Shown here one piece after another: positions 8,379 to 16,873 of a DNA stretch of 49,660 bases. Position 1 is the stretch's first letter; every line of letters begins with the position of its first letter. The position numbers and the translations under genes are program-made. The notes beneath the pieces are model-generated. The model worked only from the letters and a program-made list of their open reading frames with translations. It was not told the origin of the DNA and did not search any database. Source of the stretch: Lysobacteraceae bacterium (GTDB lineage: Bacteria > Pseudomonadota > Gammaproteobacteria > Nitrococcales > AK92); contig JAAYIK010000033.1 in the NCBI GenBank assembly GCA_012523465.1, forward strand, positions 1 to 49,660. The letters are read 5' to 3'.

Positions 8379-9506
8379 ATGCAGTTCAACAGCATTCCCG
8401 AAATCATCGAAGACCTGCGGGCCGGCAAGATGGTCATCATCATGGACGATGAGGACCGCGAGAACGAAGGCGATCTGGTCATGGTCGCCAGCCTGGTTCG
8501 GCCGGAAGACATCAACTTCATGGCGCGCTACGGCCGCGGGTTGATCTGCTTGACGCTTACGCGCGAGCGCTGCGAGCAGCTGCGCCTGCCGCTGATGGTC
8601 AACAGCACCGACAGCAAGCACGCGACCAACTTCACGATTTCCATCGAAGCCGCGACTGGCGTGACCACCGGCATCTCCGCTGCCGATCGCGCCCGCACCA
8701 TCCAGGCTGCGGTGGCGCCGAATGCCAGGCCGGAAGACCTGGTCCAGCCGGGCCACATCTTCCCCCTCATGGCCCAGCCTGGTGGCGTGCTGACCCGCGC
8801 CGGCCACACCGAGGCCGGCTGTGACCTAGCCCGTCTGGCCGGGTTTGAGCCGGCGGCCGTGATCGTCGAGATCCTCAACGAAGACGGCACCATGGCGCGC
8901 CGGGACGATTTGTTCAAATTCGCCCGGGAGCACAACCTCAAGATCGGCACCGTGGCCGATCTCATCGCCTACCGCATCAAGCACGAGCGCACGGTGGAGC
9001 GGGTGGCGGAAACCGAGCTGCCGACCGAGTACGGCAATTTCCGCCTCTACGCCTATCAGGACACCGTCAGCAACGCCATGCACTTCGCCCTGGTGCGCGG
9101 CAGCGTGATGCCGGATGAGCCGGTGCTGGTGCGGGTGCATGTGCAGAACACCCTATCGGACGTGTTCGGCGCGGTCGGGCCGGATTTCGGCTGGCCGCTG
9201 CGCTCGGCGCTGCAGCAGGTGGCCAAGGCCGACAGCGGCGTGGTGGTGGTGCTGCGGCAGAAGGACGACGTCGACGACATCCTCAAGCGCCTGCGCAATT
9301 ATCGCCTGCAGCGCGAGGAGGAGCCTGGGGCCAAGGGGACCCAGCGCGGCCAGAAGAGCGAGGAGCTGCGGACCTTTGGCGTGGGTGCGCAAATCCTGGC
9401 CGATCTCGGCGTGCGCAAGATGCGCGTGCTGTCAGCGCCAAAGCGCATGCATGCACTGTCTGGCTTCGGCATCGAGGTGGTCGAGTACGTCGAGCCGGTG
9501 GCATGA
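8379..9506 (+). CDS. ribBA: Dihydroxybutanone-phosphate synthase with a degenerate GTP cyclohydrolase II domain
   Basis: The N-terminal RibB domain (about residues 1-205) converts ribulose 5-phosphate to the four-carbon riboflavin precursor and looks intact: DDEDRENEGDLVM, the phosphate-binding RAGHTEAGCDLARLAG and GTMARRDDL. The C-terminal half (207-375) aligns with GTP cyclohydrolase II, but the three zinc cysteines are gone: where the family has ECLTGDVFGSLRCDCG this protein has QNTLSDVFGAVGPDFG (N257, P268, F270). Cyclohydrolase activity is therefore not expected, and a separate ribA should exist elsewhere. RibB proteins with an inactive GCHII-like tail (called RibBX in some bacteria) are known. 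Start ATG 8379, with no strong Shine-Dalgarno. A promoter in the 180-base gap before it is possible but not evident. Confidence 0.95.
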   Translation: MQFNSIPEIIEDLRAGKMVIIMDDEDRENEGDLVMVASLVRPEDINFMARYGRGLICLTLTRERCEQLRLPLMVNSTDSKHATNFTISIEAATGVTTGISAADRARTIQAAVAPNARPEDLVQPGHIFPLMAQPGGVLTRAGHTEAGCDLARLAGFEPAAVIVEILNEDGTMARRDDLFKFAREHNLKIGTVADLIAYRIKHERTVERVAETELPTEYGNFRLYAYQDTVSNAMHFALVRGSVMPDEPVLVRVHVQNTLSDVFGAVGPDFGWPLRSALQQVAKADSGVVVVLRQKDDVDDILKRLRNYRLQREEEPGAKGTQRGQKSEELRTFGVGAQILADLGVRKMRVLSAPKRMHALSGFGIEVVEYVEPVA

Positions 9507-9541
9507 AACACGATTTCTTCGTCTAGCACAGGATTCGACCA

Positions 9542-10009
9542 ATGAAAGTGATCGAAGGCGACTTCACCGGTCGAGACGGCCGCTATGCACTGCTAGTGGC
9601 TCGTTTCAACAGCTTCATCACCGAGCGCCTGCTGGAGGGGGCGCTCGACGTCCTGCGCCGCCACGGCGTCGATGATGACAATTTCACCGTCGTCTGGGTT
9701 CCCGGCGCTTTCGAGCTGCCGCTGGCGGCCAAGAAGCTGGCTCAGAGCGGCAACTACGACGCCATCATCGCCCTGGGCGCGGTGATCCGTGGCGGCACAG
9801 CTCACTTCGAGTACGTCGCCGGCGAGGCCAGCAAGGGGCTGGCCGCAGTGATGATGAAGCACGAGATCCCGGTAGCGTTCGGCGTGCTGACGGTCGACAC
9901 CATCGAGCAGGCGATCGAGCGAGCCGGCACCAAGGCCGGCAACAAGGGCGCCGAGGCTGCGCTGTCGGCCCTTGAAATGATCAGCCTGCTGCGCAAGCTT
10001 GGTGCCTGA
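9542..10009 (+). CDS. ribH: 6,7-dimethyl-8-ribityllumazine synthase
   Basis: Condenses the RibB and RibD-derived products into the lumazine that RibE uses; it usually forms pentameric or icosahedral shells. The protein is 155 residues. Key blocks are [13 protein letters not shown] (substrate pocket), [38 protein letters not shown] and [11 protein letters not shown]. Its stop TGA overlaps the nusB ATG by one base (TGATG), so the two are translationally coupled. Confidence 0.97.
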   Translation: MKVIEGDFTGRDGRYALLVARFNSFITERLLEGALDVLRRHGVDDDNFTVVWVPGAFELPLAAKKLAQSGNYDAIIALGAVIRGGTAHFEYVAGEASKGLAAVMMKHEIPVAFGVLTVDTIEQAIERAGTKAGNKGAEAALSALEMISLLRKLGA

Positions 10010-10479
10010 TGAAAAAGCGCAAGGATGACATCGGCCGGCTGCGCACCCGCGCCCGCCGGCGGGCACTGCAGGCACTCTACCAGTGGCAGATCGCTGGCCA
10101 GGATTTGGCCGACATCGAAGCGCAGTTCGAGCAGGAAATGGACATGAGCGCTGTGGATATGGAGCTGTTCCGCGAGCTGCTGCACGAGGTGCCGGCGCGG
10201 GTGGACGAGCTGGATGCCCGCTTCGGTCCGTTCCTGGATCGGCCGCAGGATCAGCTCGACCCGATCGAGAAGGCTATTCTGCGCATGGGGACCTACGAGC
10301 TACAGGAGCGGCTGGACGTTCCCTGCCGGGTGGTTATAAACGAGGCCGTCGAACTGGCCAAGCAGTTCGGCGCTGAGCAGAGCTACCGCTACATCAACGG
10401 GGTACTGGACAAGGTGGCCCGCGGCCTGCCGCTGCGGGCCGCGGAAATCGAGGCCAGCCGGACAACCGACAAGAAGTAA
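10009..10479 (+). CDS. nusB: Transcription antitermination factor NusB
   Basis: An RNA-binding protein that, with NusE (S10), nucleates the antitermination complex on rRNA leader boxA. It has 156 residues and is all-helical, with family landmarks RRRALQALYQWQIAG near the start and INEAVELAKQFGAEQSYRYINGVLDKVAR near the end. The ribH-nusB pairing is widespread. The adjacent DUF2889 gene follows 13 bases after the stop. Confidence 0.96.
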   Translation: MKKRKDDIGRLRTRARRRALQALYQWQIAGQDLADIEAQFEQEMDMSAVDMELFRELLHEVPARVDELDARFGPFLDRPQDQLDPIEKAILRMGTYELQERLDVPCRVVINEAVELAKQFGAEQSYRYINGVLDKVARGLPLRAAEIEASRTTDKK

Positions 10480-10492
10480 AGGCGAGGCTTGC

Positions 10493-11044
10493 ATGCCGCT
10501 TCCCGAACCCAAACCACGCACCCTGCGGCACACGCGCCGCATCGAGTTGAACGGCTACGAGCGCGACGACGGCCTGTGGGACATCGAAGCCCACCTGGTC
10601 GACACCAAGAGCTACGAGTTCAGCAACCACTTTCGTGGCCAAATCCCGGTCGGCGAGCCCATCCACGACATGTGGATGCGGCTCACGGTCGACGATACGC
10701 TTACCATCCGCGAGGTCGCGGCCAGCACCCGGCTGTCGCCTTTTCCGTCCTGTCCGCAGGCGGCGCCCAACTACCAGCAGCTGGTAGGAATGCGCATCCG
10801 CTCGGGTTGGACCGAGGAGGTGCGGGAGAAGATGGGGCTGACCAATGGCTGCACCCATCTTTTCGAGCTGCTGCGCCCGCTGGCCACCGTCGCCATCCAG
10901 ACCATCTTTCCGTTGCGCAACCGCCGCCGGCCGCCGAATCCGGACAAACGGCCGCCGCTGCTCAACACCTGCCATGGCTGGCGCGATGACGGTGAAGCCG
11001 TGCGCGAGCTTTATCCGGCCTGGTACCGGCCGCCGTCGGAGTAG
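10493..11044 (+). CDS. DUF2889 domain protein
   Basis: A 183-residue protein of the DUF2889 family, of unknown function. Typical features are RRIELNGYERDDGLWDIEAHL, GEPIHDMWMRLTVDD, NGCTHLFELLRP and a C-terminal proline/arginine-rich stretch ending CHGWR..GEAVRELYPAWY. It has no signal peptide or membrane segment. ATG 10493 is preceded by AAAGGCGAGG. It lies between nusB and thiL with short gaps (13 and 3 bases), so it is part of the same operon, although I do not know this family to be standard there. Confidence 0.85.
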   Translation: MPLPEPKPRTLRHTRRIELNGYERDDGLWDIEAHLVDTKSYEFSNHFRGQIPVGEPIHDMWMRLTVDDTLTIREVAASTRLSPFPSCPQAAPNYQQLVGMRIRSGWTEEVREKMGLTNGCTHLFELLRPLATVAIQTIFPLRNRRRPPNPDKRPPLLNTCHGWRDDGEAVRELYPAWYRPPSE

Positions 11045-11047
11045 GCG

Positions 11048-12037
11048 ATGGCTCCCCTGTCGGAGTTCGAGCTGATCCGGCAGTTCTTCTCGACCCTGAG
11101 CGCGGGCCGCTCGGACGTGGTGGAAGGCGTTGGTGACGATGCCGCCCTGGTAGATGCCGGTAGCGGCGAGTTGCTGGCGGCCTGCGTGGACACCCTCACC
11201 GAAGACGTGCACTTCCCGGCTGATGCGCCGGCCGAGGCTGTCGGTCACAAGGCGCTGGCGGTGAATCTCAGCGATCTGGCGGCGATGGCGGCGCGCCCGA
11301 CCTGGGCGCTGCTGGCATTGACGCTGCCGCAGCCCGATTCTGCCTGGCTGGCGGGATTCAGCGCTGGGTTTCGCGCCCTGGCCGAGAGCAGCGGTGTGGC
11401 GCTGATCGGCGGCGACACCACCCGGGGGCCGCGCCGCTCCGTCAGCGTCACCCTGCTGGGGCGGGTGGCGGCGGACAAGGTGCTGCGTCGCCGCGGAGCA
11501 CGCCCGGGCGATCGCATTTTTGTCAGCGGCACCGTGGGAGACGCGGCGGCCGGGTTGCGGCTGTGGCAGGCCGGCGAGCGTCACCGTGCCGGCGCTGTCG
11601 GCGAGCTGCTGGCGCGGCTGCATTATCCGACGCCGCGACTTGCCCTGGGGGCTGCCCTGGGCGGCCTGGCCAGCGCCGCAATCGATGTCTCCGACGGCCT
11701 GGCGGCTGACCTGGGGCATATCCTGGCTGCCAGTGGCGTCGGCGCGCGCATCGAGATCGAGCGCTTGCCGCTATCGGCCGCGCTGCGGCAGCTGTTCCCC
11801 CTGGCGGAGGCGCGGCAGCTGGCGCTGACGGGTGGGGACGACTACGAGCTCTGCTTCACCGTGCCGCCGTCGCAAGAGGTCAGGCTGCGCCAGGCGGCAG
11901 CCCGTTGCGGGACCGCCGTGACCGCCATCGGCGTCGTCGAGGAAGCCGCCGGCTTGCGTCTGGTTGACGGGGCGGGGCAGGCGCTGGTCTTGCCGCAGGG
12001 TGGCTATCAGCACTTCCCGGCGGGGCCGCAGCCATGA
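11048..12037 (+). CDS. thiL: Thiamine-monophosphate kinase
   Basis: Phosphorylates thiamine monophosphate to the active cofactor TPP. The protein is 329 residues with the AIR-synthase/PurM-like fold. Visible motifs: GVGDDAALVDAG, CVDTLTEDVHFP, NLSDLAAMAARP, LIGGDTTRG, AIDVSDGLAADLGHI and TGGDDYELCFTV. The ATG follows the upstream stop by 3 bases, and its own stop overlaps the pgpA start (ATGA). Confidence 0.97.
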   Translation: MAPLSEFELIRQFFSTLSAGRSDVVEGVGDDAALVDAGSGELLAACVDTLTEDVHFPADAPAEAVGHKALAVNLSDLAAMAARPTWALLALTLPQPDSAWLAGFSAGFRALAESSGVALIGGDTTRGPRRSVSVTLLGRVAADKVLRRRGARPGDRIFVSGTVGDAAAGLRLWQAGERHRAGAVGELLARLHYPTPRLALGAALGGLASAAIDVSDGLAADLGHILAASGVGARIEIERLPLSAALRQLFPLAEARQLALTGGDDYELCFTVPPSQEVRLRQAAARCGTAVTAIGVVEEAAGLRLVDGAGQALVLPQGGYQHFPAGPQP

Positions 12038-12516
12038 AAAATGCAGGGCAGAAGCGCTTTCGCTTGCGCGATCCGGTGCAGTTCCTGGCCTTGGGCTGCG
12101 GTTCCGGCCTGATGCCGTGGATGCCTGGCACCTTCGGCACGCTGGCGGCAATTCCGGTTTACCTCCTCGCTGCCCGGCTGCCGTTGTCGCTTTATCTGCT
12201 GCTGCTTTTGCTGCTGTTCGGGCTGGGAATTTATCTGTGTGGGGCGGCAGCAAAGGCGGCCGGGGTGCACGATCATCCTTCTATCGTCTGGGACGAGATC
12301 GTTGGCTTTTTGATCACCATGACAGCCATCCCGCCCAGCTGGCATGCCGTGCTGGCCGGTTTTCTGCTGTTTCGGCTGTTCGACATACTCAAGCCCTGGC
12401 CAATCAGGCTGCTGGATCGCTATATCGAGGGCGGATTTGGCATCATGGTCGACGATGCCGTGGCCGGGCTATTCGCTTTGGCCGGTCTGCATTTTTTGTA
12501 TTGGACTATCGGATAG
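12034..12516 (+). CDS. pgpA: Phosphatidylglycerophosphatase A
   Basis: An inner-membrane phosphatase that makes phosphatidylglycerol from its phosphate precursor. The 160 residues contain the family pattern: GLMPWMPGTFGTLAAIP, DHPSIVWDEIVGFLITM (acidic active-site residues), RLFDILKPWPIRLLDR and MVDDAVAGLFA. Two to three hydrophobic membrane helices are evident. It is translationally coupled to thiL by a 4-base overlap and is the last gene of the run. Confidence 0.96.
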   Translation: MKNAGQKRFRLRDPVQFLALGCGSGLMPWMPGTFGTLAAIPVYLLAARLPLSLYLLLLLLLFGLGIYLCGAAAKAAGVHDHPSIVWDEIVGFLITMTAIPPSWHAVLAGFLLFRLFDILKPWPIRLLDRYIEGGFGIMVDDAVAGLFALAGLHFLYWTIG

Positions 12517-12550
12517 AACAAGTGGTTATGACCTAATGCGAAATTTTCCT

Positions 12551-12573
12551 TATAATGCATTGACGTCGATCAA
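12551..12573 (+). promoter_or_regulatory. fnr/anr promoter -10 box overlapped by an FNR-box operator
   Basis: A perfect TATAAT sits at 12551-12556; the -35 region (about 12526-12532, TTATGA) is weak. Four bases downstream is TTGACGTCGATCAA (12560-12573), one mismatch from the FNR consensus TTGAT-N4-ATCAA. Its centre falls close to the predicted start point (about 12563), so binding there should block RNA polymerase. E. coli fnr is negatively autoregulated through a similarly placed site, so I infer autorepression. Confidence 0.7.
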
Positions 12574-12588
12574 GATGGAGGTTCAAGA

Positions 12589-13353
12589 GTGGCTGCAAAG
12601 CAGAGGGTGGTTAACCTGTCCACCATCCGGCAAGCATGCAGCGAATGCAGCCTGTTCCAGCTGTGCCTGCCAGTCACTCTGGATGCCGAGGACGTCGAAC
12701 AGCTGGAAGACATCGTCCAGCGTCGCCGCCCGCTGCGTCGCGGCGAATACCTTTACCGCGCCGAGGATCCGTTCCGCGCCATTTACGCCGTCCGCGCCGG
12801 AGCCATAAAGACCACCGTTCTATCCATCAACGGTGAAGAGCAGATCACCGGCTTTCACCTGCCGGGAGAAATCCTCGGGTTGGACGCCATCAACAGCGGC
12901 CGCCATCCCTGCAGTGCCCAGGCACTGGAAACCACCAGCGTTTGCGAGATTCCCTTCGATAATCTCGAATATCTGGCGACCAAGATCCCCGGCCTGCAGC
13001 AGTCCCTGCTGCGCATCATGAGCAAGGAGATCTTCAAGGATCACGAGCTTCTGTATGCGGTGGCCAAGCGCAGCGCGGACGAGCGCTTGGCCATCGTGCT
13101 GCTGAGCTTCTCCAACCGTTTCGGCCGTCGGGGGCTCTCCCGCACCCGTTTCCGCCTGCCGATGTCTCGCGCCGAGCTGAGCAACTACCTGGGGCTGGCG
13201 CCGGAGACCATGAGCCGGCTGTTCCGTCGCTTCCAGGAGCAGGGACTGATCACCGCATCGGGCAAGGAGATCGCGCTGCAGGATATCGGCGCGCTGCGTG
13301 ATCTCGCCTATGGCTACGGCTGCGAGGCCAATCAGCGTCACCTGCGCAGCTGA
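12589..13353 (+). CDS. fnr: Oxygen-sensing Crp/Fnr-family regulator (FNR/ANR type)
   Basis: A 254-residue global regulator of the aerobic/anaerobic switch. Cysteines at 17, 20, 26 and 119 reproduce the spacing of the four [4Fe-4S] ligands of E. coli FNR (20, 23, 29, 122), with the fourth in TTSVCEIPF. A cyclic-nucleotide-type beta barrel spans about 30-145, and the DNA-binding helix-turn-helix is SRAELSNYLGLAPETMSRLF, with the E..SR residues that read the FNR half-site. The start is GTG 12589, 7 bases after a GGAGG. In Pseudomonas this gene is called anr; I use fnr by homology. Confidence 0.94.
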   Translation: MAAKQRVVNLSTIRQACSECSLFQLCLPVTLDAEDVEQLEDIVQRRRPLRRGEYLYRAEDPFRAIYAVRAGAIKTTVLSINGEEQITGFHLPGEILGLDAINSGRHPCSAQALETTSVCEIPFDNLEYLATKIPGLQQSLLRIMSKEIFKDHELLYAVAKRSADERLAIVLLSFSNRFGRRGLSRTRFRLPMSRAELSNYLGLAPETMSRLFRRFQEQGLITASGKEIALQDIGALRDLAYGYGCEANQRHLRS

Positions 13354-13484
13354 GCCGCGCTCGAGCGCCGTCCGATCGGCGCCCCTCCACGCTTCTGCCG
13401 GCCGCAGCGCGCCGGCCCCGCGCGAACCATCGCCGTTTCACGACCATGGCCGATTTCGGTGCCGGCGGCCGTTGCCGACCCGCT

Positions 13485-13988
13485 TTAGCGGCGGGAGAAC
13501 TTGGCTGCCAGCTGCTCCAGCTTGCGCTGGCTAGGCTCTTTGCGGGCAGGCCGCTTGGCGGCCGGCTTGCGGCGCGCGGCGGGGCGCTTGGGCTGCTGGA
13601 CCCGGCGGGCGGCCCGAATGGCGTTGATCTCGTCGAAGCGCGCCTGGGCATGGGCCTGTTCCTGAGCGGTCACCTCGCCAGCGGTGCTGCCGTCCAGATT
13701 GACGCGCGGGCGCCCTTCGATGAGCGCCTTGAGGTAAGACAGCGAGCGGGTGTAAATGGCCAGCGCCTGACGGATTTGCCAGCCCGGCACGTCCTGGAAT
13801 TCAGGATCTTCCGCCAGCTCTGCCCGCAGCTTCTGTTGGATGCCGATCGCCAGAGGGCGTATCTTTTCGGCGTTACGTGTGAAGCAGTCGGGGTAACGCG
13901 CGGCGAGGCGCTCCAGGAGCGCGCGGGCCTGAGCAGCGCGGGCGCGCTTTTTGTCGACTGCGGAAGGGGTGGCGGAGGTTTCGGTCAT
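13485..13988 (-). CDS. ProQ/FinO-family RNA chaperone
   Basis: A 167-residue RNA-binding protein that stabilises sRNAs and mRNA 3' ends. The FinO-like domain occupies about residues 20-120, with ALLERLAARYPDCF, IRPLAIGIQQKLRAEL and WQIRQALAIYTRSLSYLKAL. A short linker (GEVTAQEQAHAQARFDEI) and a very basic, low-complexity tail (KRPAARRKPAAKRPARK) follow, which probably add non-specific RNA contact. It stands alone, convergent with fnr; 130 bases of GC-rich, hairpin-prone sequence lie between them. Start ATG at 13988. Confidence 0.9.
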   Translation of the reverse strand: MTETSATPSAVDKKRARAAQARALLERLAARYPDCFTRNAEKIRPLAIGIQQKLRAELAEDPEFQDVPGWQIRQALAIYTRSLSYLKALIEGRPRVNLDGSTAGEVTAQEQAHAQARFDEINAIRAARRVQQPKRPAARRKPAAKRPARKEPSQRKLEQLAAKFSRR

Positions 13989-14244
13989 TTTCGGCTCTCG
14001 TCACAACGGGACCGCTGGCCCGGGCAAATGTTGGCAGGGGCCAATAATAGCAGGGCCGATTCGCCAGGTCTGCCTGCAAGAGCGTGGCATTTTGCGGTTT
14101 GCACAGCCGTGTTGCTTTAGCCGCTTTGGAATCGGCCGCATATCGCTAGATTGGCGCCAGGGTCGGGATTTTTGCCGCGATCGGGATTGGGCAGCCAACC
14201 GATTGGTCAAATGCGCGAAATTCGATTTTCGAGGTGAATGCAGC

Positions 14245-14433
14245 ATGGGCGAGGTGATTCCGTTTCGCCGGCGGCAGCGCCGGGCGGCCGAGTAGGAGGG
14301 AAAAGCGCTGTGCCGCAGCGGCCATCACAAGTGGGAGATCGTGCATACCCAGCGCTTCGACGTAAAGCAGGGGCGGTTGGTGACGGTGTTCCGCTGCAAG
14401 CGCTGCCACGCCAGCAAGACCAAGGCGATTTGA
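14245..14433 (+). pseudogene. Small zinc-ribbon-like gene interrupted by an in-frame amber codon, or two coupled ORFs
   Basis: ATG 14245 opens MGEVIPFRRRQRRAAE, which ends at TAG 14293-14295. The same frame then continues to TGA 14431-14433 as EGKALCRSGHHKWEIV...FDVKQGRLVTVFRCKRCHASKTKAI, a convincing small protein with Cys/His pairs (C-x4-HH and CKRCH). The amber codon overlaps an AGGAGG (14294-14299) that stands 8 bases before an in-frame CTG (14308). Either a single 62-codon gene has gained a stop, or a 16-residue leader is coupled to a CTG-started 41-residue protein. I favour a stop in a formerly single gene, because N-termini like xxEVIPFRRR are usual on their own small proteins. Function unknown. 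Confidence 0.5.
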
Positions 14434-14490
14434 GCGCCAGATCGGCGGGACGCCCTGCCGCCGCGGCAGGGCCCGGGCACCGCAAGCCCG

Positions 14491-16059
14491 CTACGCCTGC
14501 GCGAAGTACTGCTCCAGATACTCTTCAAACGACAGCGTGTCGGCTTGTTCCAGCCGCTCTTGCTCGGCCAGCGACTCGCTGGCCAAGCGCCGCAGCTCGG
14601 CAACGGTCTCGTCGGCGAGCGGCATGGCGCGAAACTCCTCCGCGTATTGGCGCGACAGCCGCAGGGCAAAGGCGGTGAACGCCTCGCCCCGCTCGCGCAT
14701 TTCTGCCAGCATCCGTGCTGACGGCGTGCGGTCCGGATCGAGCAAGGCCTCGCGCTGCTCGGCGACGGCGGCGCGGTAGGCCTGCTCGCCGCTGGCGGCA
14801 TCCAGCTGCTCGGCGATGGCTTCGATGGGCTCCAGCAATGCCAGCCCCCAGTTCCGCAGCGACAGCTCGCGCCCGCGGTGGCGCAGGCGTAGTCCTGGCT
14901 CACGGCCGCGGCGGGTCACCAGGGCCATGTTGTGCTCGAGCTCCTGCCGCTCGGCGGCATCGACCCGCGGGCTGTCCTCCAGCAGGCAGAACAGCAGCAG
15001 GGCCTCCATGAAGCGCAGCTGGCTCTCGTCGACGCCGACCGGGTTGTAGGCATTGACGTCGGGCGCCCGGATCTCGACGTACTCCACGCCGCGCTGGCGC
15101 AGCGCCAGGGTGGGCCGCTCGCCGCTGCGGGCGATGCACTTTGGCCGCACGGTGCTGTAGTACTCGTTCTCGATCTGCAGGACGTTGCCGTTAAGCTGGC
15201 GCCATTGGCCGTCGACCTTGACGCCGATGGCGAGGTAGTCCGGGTCCGGCGTGGTGATGGCCCGAGTCAGGTCGGCGACGTAGCTCTCCAGATTGTCGTA
15301 GGAAATGTTGAGCGTCGCCTGCGCCTTATTCTTGTAGCCGATGTCGCTCATCCGCAGCGAGGTGGCGTAAGGCAGGTAGAGCGTGCAGTCGTCGAAATCC
15401 TCGAAGCTGTGTGGCCGGCCCGCCATGAAGGAGCGGCAGACGGCCGGCGAGGCCCCGAACAGGTACGGGATCAGCCAGCCGTAGCGCTGAAAGTTGCGGA
15501 TCAGGCGGAAGTAACCGTCCGATTGATAATCGTTGAGCGGGCGGCGGTCCTGCTCGATCTCCCGCAGCAGCGGCCAGAGGTCGGCCGGCAGGGAGTAGTT
15601 GAAGTGCACGCCGGCGATGGCCTGCATCAGGCGGCCATAGCGGTAGTCCAGCCCGACCCGGTAGATGTAGCGCATACGGCCGAGATTGGAGCTGCCATAG
15701 GTGGCGATGGGAATGCTGGCATCGCCGTCGACCACGCAGGGCATGCTGGTGGCCCAGAGGATCTCGTCGCCAATGTTGCGGTAGACAAAGGCGTGCAGCT
15801 CGTACAGCGTGGCCAGGGTCTGGCGGACGTCGGCGCTGGGCGGAGTGATGAACTCCAGCAGGGCTTCGGAGTAGTCGGTGGTGATGCTGGGGTGGGTCAG
15901 CGCCGAGCCCAGGGCGCGCGGATGCGGGGTCTGCGCCAGGTCGCCGTTGAGAGTGATGCGCAGGCTCTCTTTTTCCAGACCCTTAAGGCCGCCGGCGAGG
16001 GCGGCGCTGCCAGCCTGAGCGAGCAGGCGGTTCAAACGGTGCTGCCAGCTTGTATACAA
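14491..16059 (-). CDS. gshA: Glutamate-cysteine ligase
   Basis: The first enzyme of glutathione synthesis, joining the gamma-carboxyl of glutamate to cysteine with ATP. Its 522 residues fit the proteobacterial GshA type 1 length. Landmarks are GLEKESLRITLNGDLAQTPHP, TDYSEALLEFITPP, YGSSNLGRMRYIYRVGLDYRYG, GVHFNYS and GVEYVEIRAPDVNAYNPVGV. The start is TTG 16059 after AAGGACGAGG; no better ATG is present, since MYTSWQHRLNRLL is the expected N-terminus. It stands alone on the reverse strand. Confidence 0.96.
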   Translation of the reverse strand: MYTSWQHRLNRLLAQAGSAALAGGLKGLEKESLRITLNGDLAQTPHPRALGSALTHPSITTDYSEALLEFITPPSADVRQTLATLYELHAFVYRNIGDEILWATSMPCVVDGDASIPIATYGSSNLGRMRYIYRVGLDYRYGRLMQAIAGVHFNYSLPADLWPLLREIEQDRRPLNDYQSDGYFRLIRNFQRYGWLIPYLFGASPAVCRSFMAGRPHSFEDFDDCTLYLPYATSLRMSDIGYKNKAQATLNISYDNLESYVADLTRAITTPDPDYLAIGVKVDGQWRQLNGNVLQIENEYYSTVRPKCIARSGERPTLALRQRGVEYVEIRAPDVNAYNPVGVDESQLRFMEALLLFCLLEDSPRVDAAERQELEHNMALVTRRGREPGLRLRHRGRELSLRNWGLALLEPIEAIAEQLDAASGEQAYRAAVAEQREALLDPDRTPSARMLAEMRERGEAFTAFALRLSRQYAEEFRAMPLADETVAELRRLASESLAEQERLEQADTLSFEEYLEQYFAQA

Positions 16060-16264
16060 CCTTGCCTCGTCCTTCTACGGTCGGTGCACCAGGCGCCATC
16101 GCCAACTTGCCGCTTTGCCGCGGCGCGGCCAAGCATGCCCGATTATCGCCAAAAGGACCACTGGGGATTGCTGCCATGCCGTGATAAGGCAGCCACGGGA
16201 CTCTGCTGCGGCGGTGCGTGACGACCTCGCGTGCAGGGTAGAATGAAGCAGGACGGCGTGCCGC

Positions 16265-16816
16265 TCACATCAGGCCAGCGGCCAGCCGGGCGGCTTCCGA
16301 CATTCTGTCCATGGTCCAGGGCGGATCGAACACCAGCTCGACATTGGTCTCGACCACCGTGGGGATGAGCTCGATCTTGCTGCGGACGTCGTCGACGATG
16401 ATGTCGGCCATGCCGCAGCCGGGAGCGGTCAGGGTCATCTGGATGTCAACCCGGCGCTTGTCGTCGCCGAGATTGGTGACGCGGCAGTCGTAGATCAAGC
16501 CCAGCTCGACCAGGTTGATGGGGATCTCGGGATCGTAGCAGGTCTCGAGCTGAGACCAGACCAGCGCCTCGACATCGGCGTCGGTAGCGCTTGCGGGCAG
16601 CTCCGGCTGGGGCAGGGGCTCGCGGCCGAGTGCATCGGCGTCGGTGCCGGCGATGCGGTACAGGTTGCCGCCGGCGTGGACGGTGAAGCTACCGCCGAGA
16701 TCCTGGGTGATGGCGACTTCGAGGCCCGCCGGCAGCGTTCCGGTCTCGCCGGACGGCACGTGCACGGCCGGACAGTCGCGGCTCAGGGTGACGGTTTCAT
16801 ACCTGCGTGTGTACAT
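16265..16816 (-). CDS. sufT: SufT-type iron-sulfur cluster assembly protein (DUF59/MIP18 family)
   Basis: A 183-residue protein whose C-terminal half (about 85-183) is a DUF59/MIP18 domain: CYDPEIPINLVELGLIYDC and LTAPGCGMADIIVDDVRSKI, the second carrying the conserved cysteine. The N-terminal half is the small beta-rich extension typical of SufT. SufT helps Fe-S cluster maturation. I start at ATG 16816 (MYTRRYETVTL) because GGGAGAG immediately precedes it; an ATG 15 bases upstream would bury that site. A TTATAC-like element upstream on the reverse strand (about 16850-16860) could be its promoter. moeB lies 57 bases upstream. Confidence 0.88.
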   Translation of the reverse strand: MYTRRYETVTLSRDCPAVHVPSGETGTLPAGLEVAITQDLGGSFTVHAGGNLYRIAGTDADALGREPLPQPELPASATDADVEALVWSQLETCYDPEIPINLVELGLIYDCRVTNLGDDKRRVDIQMTLTAPGCGMADIIVDDVRSKIELIPTVVETNVELVFDPPWTMDRMSEAARLAAGLM

Positions 16817-16873
16817 CTCTCCCTCCCGCACCAGCGTAAGAGGTATAAGTTTAACATCTTTACCACGCGCTCG

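Noticed and set aside
14293..14295. Pyrrolysine read-through of TAG
   Set aside because: Nothing in the window suggests a pyrrolysine system, and this organism type rarely has one.
14932..16221. 429-codon forward frame across gshA
   Set aside because: Shadow frame; gshA on the other strand matches its family over the full length.
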